Shown: positions 1 through 5,450 of the stretch, one piece after another | How positions within the stretch are numbered: the first letter of the stretch is position 1 | Layout: every line of letters begins with the position of its first letter | Source of the DNA: OFTM382 sp964448185 | GTDB taxonomy: Bacteria > Planctomycetota > Phycisphaerae > Phycisphaerales > UBA1924 | DNA: 7,022 nucleotides | Direction of reading: 5' to 3' | NCBI GenBank assembly: GCA_964448185.1 | Contig: CAYUVO010000116.1 | Coordinates: forward strand, 1-7,022 | Program-made: the position numbers and the translations under genes | Notes under the pieces: model-generated | The model's database searches: none | Seen by the model: only the letters and a program-made list of their open reading frames with translations | Told to the model about the DNA's origin: nothing

Positions 1-126
1 GCACCGCTGGGGCTTGGCGGAAGATGGGGGGGGCGGCGGCGGAGGGGGGGGTGAAGGATCCATGACGAAGACACTGTATCGGTCGAGGTGGTGGGTGGGG
101 ATCAGAACGGCGCGTAGCCTGTAGGC
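1..126 (+). other. Left-edge region: possible 3' end of an upstream gene
   Basis: One + strand frame is open from base 2 to a TAG at 122-124, two bases before the coaX ATG. It reads HRWGLAEDG, then a glycine run, then a basic/aromatic tail. It could be the C-terminus of an upstream gene, since coaX often follows birA, but nothing recognisable is present and the other frames stop at 52-54 and 63-65. The stretch has two runs of eight G (26-33 and 44-51). A TAGCCT hexamer at 115-120 could be a -10 element for coaX. I cannot decide whether this region is coding or intergenic. Confidence 0.25.
115..120 (+). promoter_or_regulatory. Possible -10 element (TAGCCT) of a leaderless coaX transcript
   Basis: The hexamer fits TAnnnT and ends six bases before the ATG at 127, so transcription would begin at or next to the start codon. 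The ATG has no good Shine-Dalgarno sequence, which is consistent with a leaderless mRNA. No convincing -35 is visible. The same arrangement with identical spacing occurs in front of the gene at 2115. A six-base match with three defined positions is weak evidence. Confidence 0.2.
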
Positions 127-999
127 ATGAGCGAACACGAACGGATGCTGGCGGTCGCAGTGGGCAACTCTCGCGTGCGATGGGGGGTGTTTTCGGAGGG
201 TGCTGGTGACTCCGAGGGGGGGGGCTCCGAGGGCGGGGGCTCCGAGGGCGGGGGCTCCGAGGGCGAAGGTGGGGACGGTGGGGGGGAGCTGATCGAGGCG
301 CACAGCGTGCCCAACGACGAACTCGCATCTCTCGCATCCGCTTTGCGAAAGGCTGTCGGGAGTGCGGGCAAGAATGTCGAGATCGCTGTGATCGGTTCGG
401 TGAACGAGCCGGTGGCGGTCGAGGTTGAGAAGATCATCCGCAAGGCGTTGAGCTGCGAGGTGGGCAAGATCAACCGGGACATCTCGATCCCGCTGAATCA
501 CACGCTCGATGAGCCGGTGACGCTCGGGGTGGATCGCGCGGTGTGCGCACTGGCTGCGTGGGAACGCTCAAAGCAGGCGTGTGTCGTGATCGACGCGGGC
601 ACCGCGATCACGGTCGACCTGATCGACGGCAAGGGTGTGTTTCAGGGCGGAGCGATTATTCCCGGCGGCGGGCTGATGCTCGCAGCATTGCATGGCGGGA
701 CCGATCAGCTGCCTGCGGAAGCATGGCCACCCAAGGATGCGTCTGTTGGGACGGGGATCGGACGGACGACTTCCGATGCGATGATGCTCGGGGCGATGGC
801 GGCTGTACGCGGTGCGGTCAGGCATCTCGTCGAAGGATTCAGCGAGCTCTACGGCGGGTATCCGATGGTGATCGCGACCGGGGGCGATGCGCCGTTGTTC
901 TTTGATGACGACGGCTTGGTCGAGCATGTGATCCCGGATTTGCAGCTCGTGGGGATTCGGCTGTGCCTTGCGAAAGCTCGCAGCGAAGCCTCGGAATGA
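127..999 (+). CDS. coaX: Type III pantothenate kinase (CoaX)
   Basis: CoaX phosphorylates pantothenate with ATP, the first step of coenzyme A synthesis, in the cytosol. The 290-residue product has the ASKHA-fold landmarks in order: a phosphate-binding VGNS at 12-15, GVDR at 134-137, DAGTAITVD at 156-164, GGAIIPGG at 174-181 and ATGGDA at 250-255. The type III family has a general-base Asp in the GxDR motif and another in the DxGT motif; both are present here (D136, D156). Two things are odd. The aspartate that normally precedes the first glycine (DxGNT) is alanine (A11). Residues 25-53 form a Gly/Ser/Glu-rich insert encoded by a 15-bp tandem repeat, which makes the protein longer than the usual 250-260 residues. 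The ATG at 127 is used because the first beta strand follows directly; M7 at 145 is possible. Family assignment is firm; full activity is not proven because of A11. Confidence 0.93.
   Translation: MSEHERMLAVAVGNSRVRWGVFSEGAGDSEGGGSEGGGSEGGGSEGEGGDGGGELIEAHSVPNDELASLASALRKAVGSAGKNVEIAVIGSVNEPVAVEVEKIIRKALSCEVGKINRDISIPLNHTLDEPVTLGVDRAVCALAAWERSKQACVVIDAGTAITVDLIDGKGVFQGGAIIPGGGLMLAALHGGTDQLPAEAWPPKDASVGTGIGRTTSDAMMLGAMAAVRGAVRHLVEGFSELYGGYPMVIATGGDAPLFFDDDGLVEHVIPDLQLVGIRLCLAKARSEASE
211..270 (+). repeat. 15-bp tandem repeat inside coaX
   Basis: TCCGAG recurs at 211, 226, 241 and 256, exactly 15 bp apart, giving about four units of TCCGAGGGSGGGGGC. The unit is a multiple of three and encodes repeated Ser-Glu-Gly-Gly-Gly. 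The first unit contains nine consecutive G (216-224), and the last diverges near its 3' end. Copy-number changes would alter linker length without a frameshift, but slippage in the G run would break the frame. Confidence 0.9.
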
Positions 1000-1006
1000 G
1001 CGAGAA

Positions 1007-2092
1007 GTGACTGGAACATGCGTGACAAGCGTGACATGGTGGCGAGCTTCGGGCAGCAGCTCGGCGGGGGCTGGGATCTCGGTGATCGGGATCAACGCTT
1101 CATGTGCGCACGATCTCGACTCGGCGATGGCGGCGTTGGGATTGCCCAAGACCCAGCCGGGATGCGTGCGGTGGTGTGAGGTGCGCGATGTGGACGAGAT
1201 GGTGGTGGCTCGGGCGAGCGGAACGATGCTGTGGCTGACACCTCACGGCGGGCACGCAGTCGGCGAGCGGGTGTGTTCCTGGCTCAATGCTGCGGGGCTG
1301 CGTGAGCGGGAGCTCGATGCGGGCTGTTTTCCGGAAGCAAGAAGCGAGATCGAAGCGAGGGCAATGTGGTGGCTTGCGCGTGCTGCGAGCCCGAGAGCAG
1401 TTGCTCTGTTGTTGGTGCAACATGAACGATGGGTGGGGGGGGCGGGGGGGGCGAGTGACTCGGGCAGTCATGGTGCGAGCTCGGCAGATGACGCTGTCAC
1501 CGAACGCGATCGGGGTTTGCGCCGGCTCATCGAGCCGCCGATGGTGGTGGCTGTGGGGGCGCCCAACGCGGGCAAGAGCACGCTGCTCAATGCGCTCGCG
1601 GGTCAGGGCGTCGCGGTGGTTTCGGAGGTCGCGGGGACGACGCTCGACCATGTTGGCGCGTTGATTGAGCTTGATGGGGTGGTGGTGCGATGGGTGGATA
1701 CGCCCGGGATCGAGGCCGAGCCGAGTGATGATGTGCAGGCGGCGGCACAAGCGATAGCGAAGGAGCTTGCATCGAGAGCCGATCTGGTGGTGTGCGTAGT
1801 CGATGCACGCACCAGCAAAGCCAAAGGCCGCTCCCTGACGGTCGCGGCTCGTTCGGGGGGTTGCACCGGTGGTCAGACGGTGACTGGTCACACGGTGACG
1901 CTGGCGAGCAAGCTGGATTTGGTAGAGGGTGGTGATGGAGGTGGGGGGGGCGGTGGAGTGCCCGATTGGGCGGACGTTGGGTGTTGTGCGCTCAATGCGT
2001 CGAGTGTGGCAGCCTTGGCGATCGAGCTTCGGCGGTTGCTCGTGTGTGATGCGTGGCTTGCGAGCGATGAGCCTTGGCGGTTTTGGGGGTGA
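1007..2092 (+). CDS. Divergent TrmE/MnmE-like GTPase
   Basis: This is a predicted GTP-binding protein of the TrmE-Era class, 361 residues from the GTG at 1007. The G domain shows a P-loop GAPNAGKST at 184-192, a G2-like VAGTTLD, a G3 DTPG at 231-234, a degenerate G4 SKLD at 301-304 (usually NKxD) and a weak G5 (NASS). The N-terminal part resembles a reduced MnmE folate-binding domain: ISVIGI at 24-29, DVDE at 61-64 and PHGG at 79-82. True MnmE ends in a CxGK motif needed for tRNA U34 modification; here the end is DEPWRFWG, so that chemistry is doubtful. A Gly/Ser/Asp-rich linker separates the two domains, and a second glycine run follows SKLD. The gene lies seven bases after coaX. The start is uncertain: TTG 968 (overlapping coaX), GTG 1022 (GGAA five bases upstream) or GTG 1031 are alternatives. 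The class is clear; the cellular role is unknown. Confidence 0.85.
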   Translation: MTGTCVTSVTWWRASGSSSAGAGISVIGINASCAHDLDSAMAALGLPKTQPGCVRWCEVRDVDEMVVARASGTMLWLTPHGGHAVGERVCSWLNAAGLRERELDAGCFPEARSEIEARAMWWLARAASPRAVALLLVQHERWVGGAGGASDSGSHGASSADDAVTERDRGLRRLIEPPMVVAVGAPNAGKSTLLNALAGQGVAVVSEVAGTTLDHVGALIELDGVVVRWVDTPGIEAEPSDDVQAAAQAIAKELASRADLVVCVVDARTSKAKGRSLTVAARSGGCTGGQTVTGHTVTLASKLDLVEGGDGGGGGGGVPDWADVGCCALNASSVAALAIELRRLLVCDAWLASDEPWRFWG

Positions 2093-2102
2093 GTTGTTTC
2101 GC

Positions 2103-2108
2103 TATCAT
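2103..2108 (+). promoter_or_regulatory. Possible -10 element (TATCAT) just upstream of the MBL-fold gene
   Basis: TATCAT matches the bacterial -10 consensus TATAAT at five of six positions and ends six bases before the ATG at 2115, so transcription would start at about the start codon. There is no Shine-Dalgarno sequence in front of this ATG. The only candidate -35 at suitable spacing (TTTTGG, 2081-2086) is poor. The gene could instead be transcribed from upstream, since only 22 bases separate it from the GTPase. Confidence 0.3.
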
Positions 2109-2114
2109 CGGCGC

Positions 2115-3131
2115 ATGACAAATGCACGAAGCGAATGTCGATATACATGGAAGCTGCTCGATGCGGGTCGGCTGATGCTCGATGGCGGCTCGATGTTCGG
2201 AGTCGTGCCACGGGTGGTGTGGACGAGGCAGACTCAGCCCGACGAGAAGAACCGCGTAGAGGTTCGGCACAACTGCCTGCTGCTCGAAAGCGAAACGCCC
2301 GATCCCAAGCTCGGGCGGGTGCGACGGGTGCTCATCGAAACAGGCACGGGCGACAAGCTCGACGAGAAGATGTCGAACATCTTCGGGCTCGATGGGCGCA
2401 CAGCAGAAGCGGCGGTGATCGAAGCGGGAGTAGACCCGGCGGAGATCGACCATGTGATTGTCAGCCACTTGCACTTTGACCACGCGGGCGGATTGACCCG
2501 GCGCGCGCGCAGCGGCGAGACTCCCCACTGGGTAGCTCAAGGCCGCGAAGCTTCGGGCGACTGCCCGGATGTGATGCGGACGTTTGCCAATGCAGAGGTC
2601 ATCGTGCAACGGCGAGAGTGGGACGATGCGATTGCCAACACGGCGGTGATGACGCGGACGTATTACCGGGATCACTTGCTGCCGTTTGCGGGGGGGGCGG
2701 GGGATGCGATGGGAGGTTCGCTGTTGAGGCTCGTCGAGAGCCCGCAAGCGTTCGACCTGCGAGCGGGAGTGCCGGGGCGAGCCGCGTCACCCGAGTCAAG
2801 CGTTGCAGCCCGGACGACCGAGGTGCTCGCCGGCATCGGTGTGTTCGGCGTGCCCGGGCACACATGGGGTCAGCAGGCGGTGAGCTTTACGGATGTGGAG
2901 GGTCAGCGGGTGGTGTTCGTGCCCGACGTGATGCCCAGCCGATGGCATGTGGGGGCGGCGTACAGCCTGGCGTACGACGTTGAGCCTTACACGTCGATGC
3001 TGACCAAGCGGTGGCTCCTGGAGGCGGCAGCCCGAGAAGGCTGGCTGCTGGTGTTGGATCATGAGCCGACGAGCCCGGTGTGCCGGGCGGAATCTAATGG
3101 TAAAGGGTGGTTCGATCTGGTAGATGCCTGA
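2115..3131 (+). CDS. Metallo-beta-lactamase-fold metal-dependent hydrolase
   Basis: The 338-residue product carries the complete set of ligands for a dinuclear metal site: HLHFDH at 118-123 (H118, H120, D122, H123), H249 in GHTWGQQ, D271 in VPDV and H316 in LDHEP. The N-terminal LDGGSMFGVVPR followed by a LIETGTGDK segment resembles the YtnP/AiiA-like branch, which includes lactonases; the substrate cannot be told from sequence. No signal peptide is evident, so it is probably cytoplasmic. About 126 residues lie between the HxHxDH motif and the next ligand histidine, which looks long for this branch. The excess holds a glycine-rich stretch encoded by a run of eight G (2690-2697) and a Ser/Ala-rich segment. 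The open frame extends upstream into the GTPase gene, but homology begins near the ATG at 2115. It probably belongs to the same transcription unit as coaX and the GTPase, or has its own leaderless promoter. Confidence 0.9.
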   Translation: MTNARSECRYTWKLLDAGRLMLDGGSMFGVVPRVVWTRQTQPDEKNRVEVRHNCLLLESETPDPKLGRVRRVLIETGTGDKLDEKMSNIFGLDGRTAEAAVIEAGVDPAEIDHVIVSHLHFDHAGGLTRRARSGETPHWVAQGREASGDCPDVMRTFANAEVIVQRREWDDAIANTAVMTRTYYRDHLLPFAGGAGDAMGGSLLRLVESPQAFDLRAGVPGRAASPESSVAARTTEVLAGIGVFGVPGHTWGQQAVSFTDVEGQRVVFVPDVMPSRWHVGAAYSLAYDVEPYTSMLTKRWLLEAAAREGWLLVLDHEPTSPVCRAESNGKGWFDLVDA

Positions 3132-3170
3132 GAGGGGGATGGGGAGTGGATGGGGGTGTGAGTGGTGCCC

Positions 3171-3190
3171 CCCCAAGCTCCCGCTTGGGG
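3171..3190 (+). terminator. Perfect 8-bp hairpin after the MBL-fold gene (possible terminator)
   Basis: CCCCAAGC (3171-3178), loop TCCC, then GCTTGGGG (3183-3190) form a perfect 8-bp GC-rich stem with a four-base loop, 39 bases after the stop codon at 3131. No T-run follows, so it is not a classical intrinsic terminator. It could slow polymerase, protect the mRNA 3' end, or be a copy of a dispersed short palindrome. A second small inverted repeat (AGCCC T GGGCT, 3205-3215) follows. Confidence 0.4.
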
Positions 3191-3250
3191 CTCGATGGAG
3201 AGATAGCCCTGGGCTCGACGGGGAGAAAAGGCTTGGGCTCGGAGCAAGGT
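3183..3250 (+). repeat. Imperfect tandem repeat centred on GGGCTCG
   Basis: GGGCTCG occurs at 3188, 3211 and 3235, 23-24 bases apart. The flanking bases are also similar: each copy starts GCTT or GCCC, and two are followed by A/C-GG-AGA. The first copy shares its left half with the right arm of the hairpin. The purpose is unknown. Confidence 0.6.
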
Positions 3251-3337
3251 TTGTGGGTGAGTGGTGGTCAGGTTTGTGAGGGTTCTGGAAGCGGATGAAG
3301 GGATGAACAGGTGGGCGGGGGGCCGAAGGCGGGTAGG

Positions 3338-3388
3338 ATGGGGATGATCGAGCTGACCGATGGGTTCATGACGCGAGGAATGCTGTGA
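3338..3388 (+). CDS. Possible 16-codon leader ORF overlapping the next start
   Basis: An open frame runs from the ATG at 3338 (or the ATG at 3344) to the TGA at 3386-3388, reading MGMIELTDGFMTRGML. Its stop overlaps the GTG start at 3385-3387, an arrangement that would allow translational coupling. There is no strong ribosome site in front of it and the peptide resembles nothing I know. In sequence of this composition a 16-codon frame is easily a coincidence. Confidence 0.15.
   Translation: MGMIELTDGFMTRGML
3375..3379 (+). promoter_or_regulatory. Ribosome binding site supporting the GTG start at 3385
   Basis: GAGGA lies five bases before GTG 3385, a good Shine-Dalgarno match at suitable spacing. 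It is what decides the start, because no ATG in this frame lies nearby. Confidence 0.6.
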
Positions 3389-4158
3389 CGACAACCGTCT
3401 CTGAGAGCACATCCAAGGAACCAGGCACGGGACCGCAAGCTGCTGCGAGTGGCGAGGGTGTTGGTTCGCCAGAGGTTCCCTTTGAGGAGCCCGAGGGCCA
3501 GCCGGTGACGGCGATGGCGGGGTCGAGCAAGCCGGGCAAGCGGACGATCATGGATCGGCTCGATGCGTTTGTGAGCAAGCTGAGCACTCGGAACAATTTC
3601 TGGCACCGGGTGTGTTCGTTGTTCTTCTTGCCGTACGCGTTTCATTCTGGCATCAAGATGAAGCGGCTCGACGCGGAGACGTTCGCAGCGGTGCTGCCGT
3701 TCCGTCGGTTCAACCGCAACTGGTACAACGCGATGGCGGGCGCTGCGCTCTTGGGCAACGCGGAGATCGCGGGCGGGATGTATGTGTTTGGGAAGGCTGG
3801 GGCGAACTACACGGTGGTGTGCAAGAAGCTCGAGTATCGGTTCTTGCGTCCTTGCTTTGGACCTGCGGTGTACAAGATCAAGCCGTCGGAGAATATTGAA
3901 GAGCTGGTGGCGACGGGCAGCGAGTTCAACTGTTCGCTGCGGATGGCGGTGATGCAGTCGATCCCGGGGACCAAGGACAAGCGAGTGGGCAAGGTGACGG
4001 TGACGTTTCATGTGACGCCCAAGGATCACTACAAGCAGCGGCTGGCGGGACGCAACCCCGAGGCGGAAGCTCGCGTCGCGCTGCCTACAGAAGTCAAGCC
4101 TGACCAGCCTGAAGAGGCTCACCAATCCGAACAGGGTCCACGGGACGCATCGGCGTGA
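3385..4158 (+). CDS. DUF4442-like hotdog-fold protein (putative acyl thioesterase)
   Basis: The product has 257 residues. Residues 1-50 are Ser/Pro/Glu/Gly-rich and probably disordered. Residues 73-212 resemble the DUF4442 branch of the hotdog superfamily: PFRRFNRNWYNAM (105-117) followed by a helix with GAALLGNAEIAGGM (119-132), then strand-rich YTVVCKKLEYRFLRP and a final KVTVTFHVTPKDHY. Many relatives are acyl-CoA or acyl-ACP thioesterases. Here N115 and E127 sit in the region where catalytic residues usually lie, but I cannot assign them with certainty. The C-terminal 40 residues are charged and low in complexity. There is no signal peptide; LFFLPYAF near residue 79 is hydrophobic but short. 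The start is GTG 3385, behind GAGGA. The stop overlaps the next gene's GTG (GTGA), so the two are probably translated together and may share a lipid or acyl substrate. Confidence 0.8.
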   Translation: MTTTVSESTSKEPGTGPQAAASGEGVGSPEVPFEEPEGQPVTAMAGSSKPGKRTIMDRLDAFVSKLSTRNNFWHRVCSLFFLPYAFHSGIKMKRLDAETFAAVLPFRRFNRNWYNAMAGAALLGNAEIAGGMYVFGKAGANYTVVCKKLEYRFLRPCFGPAVYKIKPSENIEELVATGSEFNCSLRMAVMQSIPGTKDKRVGKVTVTFHVTPKDHYKQRLAGRNPEAEARVALPTEVKPDQPEEAHQSEQGPRDASA

Positions 4159-5369
4159 ACCTGCGGACGTTGGGCTGGGCTGCGTATGTAGCGGTGTCGT
4201 GGACGTGGTGCATCGGGATGTTCTTCCCGGTGCTGCTCGTGCGTGATTACGGCATATGGGGCTTTGTTGCGTTTGCGGTGCCCAATGTCGTGGGCGCTGG
4301 GGCGATGGGGTGGGTGTTGTGCCGCGACGGGATGAGCGAGCGCTTAGTGCATCGCCATCGCCACGCGATGGTCGCGTTTAGCGTGGTGACCGCGGCGTTT
4401 CACTTGTATTGGTTAGTGTGGCTTATCTATGTCGTGCTCGATGCTCCGGTATTGATCATGTTTATCATTATGTTGCTGATTATGCTTGGGCAATTCCCCA
4501 GCGGTGACTCGAAGCGTTCTAGTAGACATTACCACCTTAGGGCCGCTGCGGGCGTTCTTGTGTTCAGCGGTTGGATGGCTATAGAGATGTGGAACTCGGG
4601 CGACATGGGTTTGCCCAAGGCGCCTCCCGTCATGGCTACGGGCGGCCTCTGGTATTTGTCGCTGCCGTTGCTCCTCGGATTTGCACTCTGCCCGTATCTG
4701 GACTTGACGTTTCACCATGCGCGGCAGTCGCTGGGCGTGCGTTCTGCGAAGACAGCGTTTACGATCGGCTTTGGCGTGCTGTTCCTTGCGATGATCCTGA
4801 TCACGCTCGGCTACTCGGGCTTGGTTGAACGCTTGCTGTCAGGCTCTGAGATCGTCGCTCCGGCTCGGCTGGGTAGCCTGGTGATTCATATTGGTATCCA
4901 AGTGGTGGTGACACTCGCCTTTCACGCTGCGCTGGTTGGAACCAATCGAGGCAGTCCGCGTCGGTCGCCCCTTGCCTGGGGTCTTCTTGTAGGCATGGTG
5001 GTCGGGGTGCTACCAATCGTGGTTGGTGCTGATCCCGTGCATGCGGGCCTGTCCATCGGCGAGCTGATCTACCGCGGCTTTATGGTCTTCTACGGCCTCG
5101 TCTTCCCGGCATACGTCTGGATCGCGATGATCCCCACCCGCGACGGGCACAGCGGGATCAAGGGCCGCGACGGTCGGCATAAGCGGCGGGTGCTCGCAGG
5201 AGTGATCGCTCTGGCTCTGCCGTTCTATTGGCTCGGGTTTATCGAGCGGATCGAGCCGTGGATCGTGGTGGGGGTGGCGGTGGTGCTCTTGGGGCGGCTT
5301 GCGGTGCGTGGTGGGGGTGGGGGAGAGGGAGCCAAGGTGTTCCCTGCCGGGAGTGGTGGGGGCTCCTAG
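4155..5369 (+). CDS. Multipass inner-membrane protein of unknown function
   Basis: The 404-residue product is mostly hydrophobic, with about 11-12 likely membrane segments near residues 8-28, 34-56, 71-95, 97-113, 130-147, 164-185, 200-222, 238-262, 274-292, 303-326, 346-363 and 368-385. Conserved-looking features include FAVPNVVGAGAMGW (40-53), LCPYLDLTFHHARQSLG (178-194) and basic loops at 62-70, 117-128 and 330-345. The PNVVGA segment after the first helix faintly recalls LeuT-fold cation symporters, but no diagnostic ion or substrate site is recognisable and this is only a guess. The C-terminus is a Gly/Ser-rich tail encoded by G-rich DNA. The start is GTG 4155, overlapping the upstream stop by four bases (GTGA), which implies translational coupling with the hotdog protein. 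The stretch at about 4411-4500 is visibly lower in GC, as Ile/Leu/Met-rich helices would produce. Confidence 0.85.
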   Translation: MNLRTLGWAAYVAVSWTWCIGMFFPVLLVRDYGIWGFVAFAVPNVVGAGAMGWVLCRDGMSERLVHRHRHAMVAFSVVTAAFHLYWLVWLIYVVLDAPVLIMFIIMLLIMLGQFPSGDSKRSSRHYHLRAAAGVLVFSGWMAIEMWNSGDMGLPKAPPVMATGGLWYLSLPLLLGFALCPYLDLTFHHARQSLGVRSAKTAFTIGFGVLFLAMILITLGYSGLVERLLSGSEIVAPARLGSLVIHIGIQVVVTLAFHAALVGTNRGSPRRSPLAWGLLVGMVVGVLPIVVGADPVHAGLSIGELIYRGFMVFYGLVFPAYVWIAMIPTRDGHSGIKGRDGRHKRRVLAGVIALALPFYWLGFIERIEPWIVVGVAVVLLGRLAVRGGGGGEGAKVFPAGSGGGS

Positions 5370-5450
5370 AGTTGGCGTCGAAAGTTGGGGCTCAGTGATT
5401 GACAAGCCCCCTTCAACCCCCCCTCACAAGACCCTTGGAGACACGCAGCG
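5370..5450. other. 81-bp gap with a weak stem-loop
   Basis: GGGGCT (5387-5392) can pair with AGCCCC (5405-5410) across a 12-base loop. This may end the preceding two-gene unit, although only a C-rich stretch follows and there is no T-run. TTGACA at 5399-5404 equals the -35 consensus, but no acceptable -10 lies 16-18 bases downstream. GGAG at 5437-5440 lies ten bases before the next ATG and may be its ribosome site. Confidence 0.35.

Larger units (their letters stand above)
3132..3384. other. Intergenic region with hairpin and short repeats
   Basis: This is the longest stretch without a clear gene. It contains the hairpin at 3171-3190, three GGGCTCG-centred imperfect repeats (3183-3250), a duplicated GGATGAAG-like octamer near 3293-3308 and a possible leader ORF at 3338-3388. 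TAGGAT at 3334-3339 is a weak -10 candidate. Small open frames that cross it look like chance products of the G-rich sequence. Confidence 0.6.

Noticed and set aside
211..270. Regular short repeats that could suggest a CRISPR or VNTR regulatory array
   Set aside because: The 15-bp units are contiguous with no spacers and stay in the coaX frame, encoding a Gly/Ser/Glu linker. This is a coding tandem repeat.
1100..1891. Minus-strand open frame of 263 codons
   Set aside because: It is opposite the GTPase gene, has Arg/His/Pro-rich composition and no motif; the + strand frame carries a clear P-loop and DTPG.
1880..1891. Palindrome GTGAC-TG-GTCAC flanked by more GTGAC copies, as an operator
   Set aside because: It lies inside the GTPase gene just before the SKLD motif, far from any start, and is explained by the codons for a Thr/Val-rich strand.
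1929..2114. N-terminal extension of the MBL-fold protein upstream of ATG 2115
   Set aside because: The extension overlaps the conserved GTPase gene in another frame, and its residues look like an arbitrary translation; family similarity begins shortly after the ATG at 2115.
3268..4125. Minus-strand open frame of 285 codons
   Set aside because: It is opposite the hotdog-fold gene, is rich in Arg/His/Leu as shadow frames in GC-rich DNA are, and has no recognisable motif.
4411..4500. Lower-GC stretch as a sign of horizontally acquired DNA
   Set aside because: The stretch codes for Ile/Leu/Met/Phe-rich membrane helices, which lowers GC by itself; the flanking parts of the same gene match the neighbours.
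5399..5404. TTGACA as a -35 promoter box for the TPR-like gene
   Set aside because: No acceptable -10 lies 16-18 bases downstream, where the sequence is C-rich; a single consensus hexamer is not enough.
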